Positions 1-8,208 of a DNA stretch of 64,000 nucleotides are shown in pieces. The position numbers and the translations under genes were made by a program. The DNA lies in the NCBI GenBank assembly GCA_039707655.1, contig CM077665.1, forward strand, positions 446,647,531 to 446,711,530. The letters run 5' to 3'. The DNA is from Elymus sibiricus (taxonomy: Eukaryota > Streptophyta > Magnoliopsida > Poales > Poaceae). Numbering within the stretch: the first letter of the stretch is position 1; the number at the start of each line of letters is the position of its first letter. The notes below the pieces were generated by a model, which saw only the letters and a program-made list of their open reading frames with translations, had not been told where the DNA came from and made no database searches.

Positions 1-480
1 ATCTTAGCTCAAAATAAATCATGAAATGCATGAAAAATAGCAAATGAAGTCAGAAAAGGGTTGAAAAGTGATGATGTGGCTTTGAATGGTGCATATTGAA
101 TGCAGAAAAAGTCTTGAGTTAAAATATGTTTAAAAATATGAAATCCCTTTGTAATAGACGAGTTTTCGTCTGAAACCCTCATATTTCGAAGGAGATTGTC
201 CAGTTTGTACACGAAGTGCATCCAGTTTTTCCCGTAACCCTCTCAACTTTTTAGCACATGCTATGTGGGTGCAATTATGATACCACGCCAATTTTCAACC
301 ATTTCATAGTTCATTTGCAGTGCTTTTCAATTTCAGGGTCATCTTAGCTCAAAATAAATCATGAAATGCATGAAAAATAGCAAATGAAGTCAGAAAAGGG
401 TTGAAAAGTGATGATCTGGCTTTGAATGGTGCATATTGAATGCAGAAAAAGTCTTGAGTTAAAATATGTTTAAAAAAATG
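1..480 (+). repeat. Afa-family (pAs1-like) satellite, left end: one full and one partial monomer
   Basis: Monomers start at 1 and 341 when phased on the recurring ATCTTAGCTCAAAATAAATC. The first is 340 bp. The second stops after about 140 bp in the A-run at 471-480, where copia sequence begins. A near-exact match to the AS-A primer site of the Afa family, as I remember it, lies at 70-89. Both monomers carry variants typical of the array far to the right: GTGCAATTATGATACCACGCC in the first (compare 37736 and 40794) and GATGATCTGG in the second (compare 38076, 41134 and 63881). They do not resemble the monomers immediately right of the element. No gene is present. Confidence 0.9.
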
Positions 481-1260
481 GATCAGTCCAAGAAGGGGTT
501 CTTGCCTGTGTTGCAAGGTGTGAAGTTGAGTAAGACTCAATGCCAAGTGACTGCAGAAGATAGAGAAAAGATGAGTGTCGTCCCCTATGCTTTAGCCATA
601 GGCTCTATCATGTATGCAATGCTGTGCACAAGACCCGATGTCAGCCTTGCCATAAGTATGGCCGGAAGGTTTCAAATTGATCCAGGAGTGGAACACTGGA
701 CGGCGGTCAAGAATATCCTGAAGTACCTGAAAATGACTAAGGACATGTTTCTCGTTTACGGAGGTGATCAAGAGCTCGTCGTAAAGGGTTACGTCGATGC
801 AAGCTTTGACACTGATCCGGATGACTCTAAGTTGCAAACCGGATACGTATTTATTCTCAATGGGGGTGTAGTAAGCTGGTGCAGTTCCAAGCAAAGCGTG
901 GTAGCTGATTCTACATGCGAAGCGGAGTACATCGCTGCCTCGGAGGCGGTGAAGGAAGGTGTCTGGATGAAGGAGTTCATGACAGATCTTGGAGTAGTGC
1001 CTAGTGCACTAAACCTAATGACTCTGTTCTGTGACAACACTGGTGCCATTGCTCTAGCCAAGGAACCAAGGTTTCACAAGAGGACCAGACACATAAAGCG
1101 AAGTTTCAATTCCATCCGCGATTACATCAAGGAAGACAACATAAATATTTGCAAAGTACACACGGATCTGAATGTTGCAGATCCGATGACTAAACCTCTT
1201 CCAAGGGCTAAACATGATCAACACCAGAACTGCATGGGTGTTAGATTCATTACAATGTAA
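478..1260 (+). pseudogene. pol: Copia pol C-terminal fragment: end of reverse transcriptase plus RNase H
   Basis: The frame is open to TAA at 1258-1260 and translates to the C-terminal part of a copia polyprotein. It starts with MDQSKKGFLP and continues with YALAIGSIMYAMLCTRPDVS, the conserved link after the reverse transcriptase palm. An RNase H domain follows, which in the complete element removes RNA from the RNA/DNA hybrid. Numbering from the upstream ATG at 466, the likely acidic catalytic residues are all present: D111 (YVDASF), E154 (EAEY), D190 (FCDNTGA) and D239 (ADPMTK). The tail PRAKHDQHQNCMGVR is typical of Triticeae copia ends. The first four codons of the open frame (466-477) are satellite, so the ATG at 466 is accidental. 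No frameshift or internal stop occurs in the remaining 260 codons, so decay since truncation is slight. With gag, protease, integrase and most of RT missing, it is a remnant and not a functional gene. Confidence 0.93.
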
Positions 1261-1310
1261 ATCACATAGTGATGTGAGCTAGATTATTGACTCTAGTGCA
1301 AGTGGGAGAC
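1261..1310 (+). other. Copia 3' untranslated stretch with polypurine tract
   Basis: Fifty bases lie between the pol stop codon and the LTR. The purine-rich AAGTGGGAGA at 1300-1309, followed by a C, sits directly before the TGTTGG start of the LTR. This is where the plus-strand primer for reverse transcription is expected. Its position and composition match the copia arrangement. Confidence 0.8.
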
Positions 1311-3091
1311 TGTTGGAAATATGCCCTAGAGGCAAAAATAAAAGTAGTTATTATTATATTTCCTTGTTCATGATAATCGTTTATTATCCATGCTAAAATT
1401 GTATTGATTGGAAACACCAATACATGTGTGGATACATAGACAACACTGTGTCCCTAGTATGCCTCTAGTAGACTAGCTTGTTGATCAAAGATGGTCAATG
1501 TTTCCTAGCCATAGACATGAGATGTCATTTGATAACAGGATCACATCATTGGGAGAATGATGTGATGGACAATACCCAAACTATGAACGTAGCATATGAT
1601 CGTGTCAGTTTATTGCTATAGTTTTCTGCATGTCAAGTATCTGTTCCTATGACCATGAGATCATGCAACTCGCTGACACCGGAGGAGTACCTTGTGTGTA
1701 TCAAACGTCGAAACGTAACTGGGTGACTATAAAGATGCTCTACAGATATCTCCGAGGGTGTCTGTTGAGTGGGCATGGATCAAGACTAGGATTTGTTACT
1801 CCGGGTGACGGAGAGGTATCTCGGGGCCCACTCGGTAATACAACATCACACTAAGCCTTGCAAGAAATGTGACTAAGGAGTTAGCCACGGGATCTTGTAT
1901 TACGGAACGAGTAAAGAGACTTGCCGGTAACGAGATTGAACTAGGTATAGAGATACCGACGATCGAATCTCGGGCAAGTAACATACCGAAGAAGAAAGGG
2001 AACAGCGTACGGGATTAACTGAATCCTTGACATAGAGGTTCAACCGATGAAGATCTTCGTAGAATATGTAGGAACCAATATGGGCATCCAGGTCCCGCTA
2101 TTGGTTATTGATCATAGAGGTGTCTCGGTCATGTCTACATAGTTCTCGAACCCGCAGGGTCTGCACACTTAAGGTTAGGTGACGTTTCGGTATAGTTGAG
2201 TTATGTATGTTGGTGACCGAAGGTTGTTCAGAGTCCCGGATGAGATCCCGGACGTCACGAGGAGCTCCGGAATGGTCTGGAGGTAAAGATTGATATATAG
2301 GAAGCTGGTGTTTGAACTCCGGAAAAGTTTCGGGCATTTCTGGCAGTGTACCGGGAGTGACGAATGGGTTCCGGGGGTCCACCAAGTGGGCCCACCACAC
2401 CCCAAGTGGGTCACATGGACCTGAGGGTGGCGCACGAGCCCCTGGTGGGCTGGGCGGCCGGCCCAAGAAGGCCTATGCAGCTGGGCTTGAGGGAAAGGAA
2501 AGTCCAAGTGGGGAAGGGAAGGAATCCTACTAGGAGTAGGATTGGAGGTGGACTCCTCCACCTCCTCCTCCTTACGGCCGACTCCTAGGAGGAGATTTCG
2601 GCCGGCCAGCCCCTCCCCTCCCTCCTATATATACTAGAGGGAGAGAGGGCAAAAGCACTTCAACCCAAAAGGCCATAGTGCAGCCCTCTCTCCCGATAGA
2701 TTGATTCCTCTAGTTTTCAGCAGTGCTTAGGCGAAGCCCTGCTAGAATAGTTCCACCACCACCGCCGCCGCGCCGTCACGCTGCCGGAGAACTCATCTAC
2801 CTCTCCGCTCCCTCTTGCTGGATCAAGAAGGCGGAGATCGTCATCGAGCTGTACGTGTGCTGAACGCGGAGGTGTCGTCCGTTCGGCGCTAGATCGTGAT
2901 TGGATCGCGGGACGCTCGGTGATTTGGATCGCGAAGACGTTCGACTACATCAACCGCGTTTCTTAACGCTTCCCGCTTAGCGATCTACAAGGGTATGTAG
3001 ATCCACTCTCCCTCTCGTAGATGCTCATCACCATGGATAGATCTTGTGTGTGCGTAGAATTTTTTTGTTTCCCATGCAACGTTCCCCAACA
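1311..3091 (+). repeat. Complete 3' LTR of Angela/WIS/BARE-like copia element
   Basis: The LTR is 1,781 bp, starts TGTTGG at 1311 and ends CCAACA at 3086-3091. This is a perfect 6-bp terminal inverted repeat with the canonical TG...CA ends. The length fits the roughly 1.7-1.8 kb LTRs of this group. It is GC-richer than the satellite, especially 2350-2960. A TATA motif lies at 2626-2633, so U3 is about 1.3 kb and R/U5 about 0.45 kb. The short open frames inside it (for example 1630-1854 and those on both strands between 2098 and 2588) show no recognisable protein and I treat them as chance. No second LTR is present, so insertion age cannot be estimated from LTR divergence here. Confidence 0.93.
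2626..2633 (+). promoter_or_regulatory. Putative LTR TATA box
   Basis: TATATATA, followed by CTAGAGGGAGAGAGGG, sits about two thirds into the LTR after a C-rich stretch. That is where U3 promoters of this family have their TATA element. Transcription would be expected to start about 25-35 bp downstream, near 2655-2670. This is inferred from motif and position only; activity in this truncated copy is unknown. Confidence 0.6.
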
Positions 3092-3092
3092 C

Positions 3093-3254
3093 CATGACCA
3101 CAAGATCAAGATGGACGCAATGCGCTTGAAGATTAGAAAGATAAGAAAATATGCCATTGATAATGAGGCTTGGTATCATTATGCTGTTGGATCAATTGCT
3201 ACATTAGTTGCGATTATGATCGCATTTGTTGTTGTATTTAAATGTTTTACATAG
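3093..3254 (+). pseudogene. Unrecognised short frame with C-terminal membrane segment (possible gene 3' end)
   Basis: I do not recognise this gene with certainty. Directly after the LTR a frame reads 53 codons to TAG at 3252-3254. The first in-frame ATG after the LTR is at 3111, giving a 47-residue peptide. It has a basic stretch (MRLKIRKIRKYA), an aromatic segment (EAWYHYAVGS), then about 20 hydrophobic residues ending near the C-terminus (ATLVAIMIAFVVVFKCF), like a tail-anchored or last membrane helix. The open frame running back to 3021 only crosses the LTR end by chance. An AT-rich stretch resembling a 3' untranslated region follows. It could be the last exon of a host gene or of another mobile element, cut by the LTR boundary. 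Without the upstream part no function can be assigned. Confidence 0.35.
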
Positions 3255-3447
3255 TTGTATGTTAGTTTCAATTAGAAGCTCTAGAGAGCTATATGTTGTT
3301 CTATGAGAATTATGTATGAACTTTATGTATTTATTTTTTCCTCTATAACTTTTGATCACTACTATATTTTGGTTTTCATGTGATGATGAACTTGTATTAA
3401 TTTGGTCACTTCTCTATTCATGATGTTCTGTAATGGTTTTTGATACA
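3255..3447. other. Non-satellite AT-rich flank after the short frame
   Basis: This unique-looking AT-rich sequence shows no similarity to the 340-bp monomer and no frame of note. It follows a stop codon and looks like a 3' untranslated region. Satellite resumes at TTAGCACATGC from 3448. I see no clear polyadenylation signal, inverted repeat or target-site duplication that would define it as a separate insertion. Confidence 0.5.
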
Positions 3448-3795
3448 TTAGCACATGCTATGTGGGTGAAATTATGATACCATGCCAATTTTCAACCATT
3501 TCAGAGTTCATTTGCAGTGCTTTTCAATTTCAGTCTTTGAATGGTGCATATTGAATGCAGAAAAAGTCTTGAGTTAAAATATGTTTAAAAAAATGAAATC
3601 CCTTTGTAATAGACGAATTTTCGTCCGAAACCCCGATACTTCGAAGGAGATTGTCCAGTTTGTACACGAAGTGCATCCAGTTTTTCCCGTAACCCTCTCA
3701 AATTTTTAGCACATGCTATGTGGGTGAAATTATCATGCCATGCCAATTTTCAACCATTTCAGAGTTCATTTGCAGTGCTTTTCAATCTCAGGGTC
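3448..3795 (+). repeat. Rearranged Afa satellite: partial monomer fused to an internally deleted one
   Basis: Satellite resumes at what is position 251 of the standard monomer (TTAGCACATG). After the monomer end (TTTTCAATTTCAG, to 3533) the sequence jumps straight to CTTTGAATGG. About 83 bp normally between these points are missing, including the ATCTTAGCTC start region and the GATGATGTGG block. The remainder to 3795 is a normal monomer body. The AS-B-like site TCAGAGTTCATTTGCAGTGC is at 3501-3520. Confidence 0.88.
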
Positions 3796-5154
3796 ATCTT
3801 AGCTCAAAATAAATCATGAAATGCATGAAAAATAGCAAATGAAGTCAGAAAAGGGTTGAAACGTGATGATGTGGATTTGAATGGTGCATATTGAATGCAG
3901 AAAAAGTCTTGAGTTAAAATATGTTTAAAAAATGAAATCCCTTTGTAATAGACGAGTTTTCGTCCGAAACCCTGATACTTCGAAGGAGATTGTCCAGTTT
4001 GTACACGAAGTGCATCCAGTTTTTCCCTTAACCCTCTCAACTTTTTAGCACATTCTATTTGGGTGAAATTATGATACCATGCCAATTTTCAACCATTTCA
4101 GAGTTCATTTGCAGTGCTTTTCAATCTCAGGGTCATCTTAGCTCAAAATAAATCAGGAAATGCATGGAAAATAGCAAATGAAGTCAGAAAATGGTTGAAA
4201 AGTGATGATGTGGCTTTGAATGGTGCATATTGAATGCAGAAATAGTCTTGAGTTAAAATATATTTAAAAATATGAAATCCCTTTGTAATAGACGAGTTTT
4301 CGTCCGAAACCCTGATATTTCGAAGGAGATTGTCTAGTTTGTACACGAAGTACATCCAGTTTTTCCCGTAACCCTCTCAACTTTTTAGCACATGCTATGT
4401 GGGTGAAATTATGATACCATGCCAATTTTCAACCATTTCAGAGTTCATTTGCAGTGCTTTTCAATCTCAGGATCATTTTAGCTCAAAATAAATCATGAAA
4501 TGCATGAAAAATAGCAAATGAAGTCAGAAAAGGGTTGAAAAGTGATGATGTGGCTTTGAATGGTGCATATGGAATGCAGAAAAAGTCTTGAGTTAAAATA
4601 TGTTTAAAAATATGAAATCCCTTTGTAATAGACGAGTTTTCGTCCGAAACCCTGATACTTCGAAGGAGATTGTCCAGTTTGTACACGAAGTGCATCTAGT
4701 TTTTCCCGTAACCCTCTCAACTTTTTAGCACATGCTATTTGGGTGAAATTATGGGACCATGCCAATTTTCAACCATTTCGGAGATCATTTGCAGTGCTTT
4801 TCAATCTCAGGGTCATCTTAGCTCAAAATAAATCATGAAATGCATGAAAAATAGCAAATGAAGTCAGAAAAGGGTTGAAAAGTGATGACGTGGCTTTGAA
4901 TGGTGCATATTGCATGTAGAAATAGTCTTGAGTTAAAATATGTTTAAAAAAATGAAATCCCTTTGTAATAGACGAGTTTTCGTCCGAAACCCTGATACTT
5001 CGAAGGAGATTGTCCAGTTTGTACACGAAGTGCATCCAGTTTTTCCCGTAACCCTCTCAACTTTTTAGCACATGCTATGTGGGTGAAATTATGATACCAT
5101 GCCAATTTTCAACCATTTCAGAGTTCATTTGCAGTGCTTTTCAATTTCAGGGTC
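3796..5154 (+). repeat. Four satellite monomers left of the first HOR
   Basis: Monomers start at 3796, 4135, 4475 and 4815. They are not part of a complete HOR in this window. The 4135 copy shares GATTGTCTAG, GTACATCC and GAAATAGTC with the ninth unit of the 9-monomer repeat (7869, 10922), so this stretch probably derives from a degraded earlier copy. The copy at 4475 has private changes, such as CTATTTGGG and ATGGGACCATGCC near 4734-4760. Confidence 0.8.
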
Positions 5155-8100
5155 ATCTTAGCTCAAAATAAATCATGAAATGCATGAAAAATAGCAAATG
5201 AAGTCAGAAAAGGGTTGGAAAGTGATGATGTGGCTTTGAATGGTGCATATTGAATTCAGAAAAAGTCTTGAGTTAAAATATGTTTAAAAAAATAAAATCC
5301 CTTTGTAGTAGACGAGTTTTCTTCCGAAACCCTGATACTTCGAAGGAGATTGTCCAGTTTGTACACGAAGTGCATCCAGTTTTTCCCGTAACCCTCTCAC
5401 CTTTTTAGCACATGCTATGTGCATGAAATTATGATACCATGCAAATTTTCAACCATTTCAGAGTTCATTTGCTGTGCTTTTCAATCTCAGGGTCATCTTA
5501 GCTCAAAATATATCATGAAATGCATGAAAAATAGCAAATGAAGTCAGAAAAGGGTTGAAAAGTGATGATGTGGCTTTCAATGGTGCATATTGAATGCAGA
5601 AAAGTCTTGAGTGAAAATATGTTTAAAAATGAAATCCCTTTGTAATAGACGAGTTTTCGTCCGAAACCCTAATACTTCGAAGGAGATTGTCCAGTTTGTA
5701 CACGAAGTGCATCCAGTTTTTCCTGTAACCCTCTCAACTTTTTAGCACATGCTATGTGGGTGAAATTATGATACCATGCCAGTTTTCAACCATTTCAGAG
5801 TTCATTTGCAGTGCTTTTCAATCTTAGGGTCATCTTAGCTCAAAATAAATCATGAAATGCATGAAAAATAGCAAATGAAGTCAGAAAAGGGTTGAAAAGT
5901 GATGATGTGGCTTTGAATGGTGCATATTGAATGCAGAAAAAGTCTTGATTTAAAATATGTTTAAAAATATGAAATCCCTTTGTAATAGACAAGTTTTCGT
6001 CCGAAACCCTAATACTTCGAAGGAGATTGTCCAGTTTGTACACGAAGTACATCCAGTTTTTCCCATAACCCTCTCAACTTTTTAGCACGTGCTATGTGGG
6101 TGAAATTATGATACCGTGCCAATTTTCAACCATTTCAGAGTTCATTTGCAGTGCTTTTCAATCTCAGGGTCATCTTAGCTCAAAATAAATCATGAAATGC
6201 ATGAAAAATAGCAAATGAAGTCAGAAGAGGGTTGAAAAGTGATGATGTGGCTTTGAATGGTGCATATTGAATGCAGAAAAAGTCTTGAGTTAAAATATGT
6301 TTAAAAATCAAATCCCTTTGTAATAGACGAGTTTTCGTCCGAAACCCTAATACTTCGAAGGAGATTGTCCAGTTTGTACACGAAGTGTATCCAGTTTTTC
6401 CTGTAACCCTCTCAACTTTTTAGCACATGCTATGAGGGTGAAATTATGATACCATGCCAATTTTCAACCATTTCAGAGATCATTTGCAGTGCTTTTCAAT
6501 CTCAGGGTCATCTTAGCTCAAAATAAATCATGAAATGCATGAAAAATAGCAAATGAAGTCAGAAAAGGGTTGAAAAGTGATGACGTGGCTTTGAATGGTG
6601 CATATTGAATGCAGAAAAAGTCTTGAGTTAAAATATGTTTAAAAAAATGAAATCCTTTTGTAATAGACGAGTTTTCGTCTGAAACCCTCATATTTCGAAG
6701 GAGATTGTCCAGTTTGTATACGAAGTGCATCCAGTTTTTCCCGTAACCCTCTCAACATTTTAGCACATGCTATGTGGGTGAAATTATCATACCATGCCAA
6801 TTTTCAACCATTTCATAGATCATTTGCAGTGCTTTTCAATTTCAGGGTCATCTTAGCTCAAAATAAATCATGAAATACATGAAAAATAGCAAATGAAGTC
6901 AGAAAAGGGTTGAAAAGTGATGATGTGGCTTTGAATGGTGCATATTGAGTGCAGAAAAAGTCTTGAGTTAAAATATGTTTAAAAAAATAAAATCCCTTTG
7001 TAATAGACGAGTTTTCGTCCGAAACCCTCATACTTCGAAGGAGATTGTCCAGTTTGTACACGAAGTGCATCCAGTTTTTCCCGTAACCCTCTCACCTTTT
7101 TAGCACATGCTACGTGGGTGAAATTATGATACCATGCCAATTTTCAACCATTTCAGAGTTCATTTGCAGTGCTTTTCAATCTCAGGTTCATCTTAGCTCA
7201 AAATAAATCATGAAATGCATGAAAAATAGCAAATGAAGTCAGAAAAGGGTTGAAAAGTGATGATGTGGCTTTGAATGGTGCATATTGAATGCAGAAAAAG
7301 TCTTGAATTAAAATATGTTTAAAAATGAAATCCCTTTTGCAATAGACGAGTTTTCGTCCGAAACCCTGGTACTTCGAAGGAGATTATCCAGTTTGTACAC
7401 GAAGTGCTTCCAGTTTTTCCCGTAACCCTCTCAACTTTTTAGCACATGCTATGTGGGTGAAATTATGATACCATGCCAATTTTCAACCATTTCAGAGTTC
7501 ATTTGCAGTGCTTTTGAATCACAGGGTCATCTTAGCTCAAAATAAATCATGAAATGCATGAAAAATAGCAAATGAAGTCAGAAAAGGGTTGAAAACTGAT
7601 GATGTGGCCTTCAATAGTGCATATTGAATGCAGAAAAAGTCTTGAGTTAAAATATGTTTAAAAATATGAAATCCCTTTGTAATAGACAAGTTTTCGTCCG
7701 AAAACCTAATACTTCGAAGGAGATTGTTCAGTTTGTACACGAAGTACATCCAGTTTTTCCCATAACCCTCTCAACTTTTTAGCACATGCTATGTGGGTGA
7801 AATTATGATACCATGCCAATTTTCAACCATTTCAGAGTTCATTTGTAGTGCTTTTCAATCTCAGGGTCATCTTAGCTCAAAATAAATCATGAAAAGCATG
7901 AAAAATAGCAAATGAAGTCAGAAAAGGGTTGAAAAGTGATGATGTGGCTTTGAATGGTGCATATTGAATGCAGAAATAGTCTTGAGTTAAAATATGTTTA
8001 AAAATATGAAATCCCTTTGTAATAGACAAGTTTTCGTCCGAAACCCTGATATTTCGAAGGAGATTGTCTAGTTTGTACACGAAGTACATCCAGTTTTTCC

Positions 8101-8208
8101 CGTAACCCTCTCAACTTTTTAGCACATGCTATGTGGGTGAAATTATGATACCATGCCAATTTTCAACCATTTCAGAGTTCATTTGCAGTGCTTTTCAATT
8201 TCAGGGTC
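5155..8208 (+). repeat. 9-monomer higher-order repeat, copy 1
   Basis: Monomer starts are 5155, 5495, 5832, 6172, 6510, 6850, 7190, 7529 and 7869; the unit is 3,054 bp. Diagnostic variants recur at the same offset in copies 2 and 3: GGTTGGAAAG with GAATTCAG and GTAGTAGACG in unit 1, a 1-bp-short GCAGAAAAGTC in unit 2, GCACGTGC in unit 3, AGAAGAGGG with AAATCAAATCC in unit 4, ATACATG in unit 6, TTTTGCAATAG in unit 7 and ACTGATGATGTGGCC in unit 8. Confidence 0.9.

Larger units (their letters stand above)
478..3091 (+). mobile_element. 5'-truncated Ty1/copia retrotransposon (Angela/WIS/BARE-like), 3' end with one LTR
   Basis: This is the 3' end of an LTR retrotransposon: the last part of pol, a short 3' untranslated stretch, a polypurine tract and one full LTR. 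The 5' LTR, primer binding site, gag, protease, integrase and most of reverse transcriptase are absent. The element begins inside the reverse transcriptase/RNase H connection, directly against satellite at 480/481, so it is a truncated copy and not a solo LTR. The LTR start and much of its body read like the abundant Triticeae Angela/WIS/BARE group; that assignment is from memory of the family. The copy cannot transpose by itself. Confidence 0.92.

Noticed and set aside
185..203. CENP-B box in the TTCGAAGGAGATTGTCC block
   Set aside because: The first half (TTCG....A) fits, but the required CGGG part is TTGT, and plants are not known to use a conserved CENP-B box.
466..480. ATG at 466 as a real start of the copia frame
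   Set aside because: These codons are satellite sequence (TATGTTTAAAAAAATG); the frame continues into pol only by chance of the junction.
592..1061. Minus-strand frames across the pol fragment
   Set aside because: They are shadows of the clear plus-strand RNase H reading frame.
1630..2588. Short open frames inside the LTR on both strands
   Set aside because: They lie in U3 of the LTR, show no protein motifs, and the sequence is fully explained as LTR.
1311..3091. Solo LTR
   Set aside because: Pol coding sequence and polypurine tract directly precede it, so it is the 3' LTR of a truncated element.
3021..3092. Extension of the membrane-tail frame back into the LTR as one gene
   Set aside because: The upstream 24 codons are the LTR end, so the fused frame is accidental.
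5664..5672. Interstitial telomere repeat
   Set aside because: Only one 9-bp unit occurs per monomer, with no tandem TTTAGGG array.
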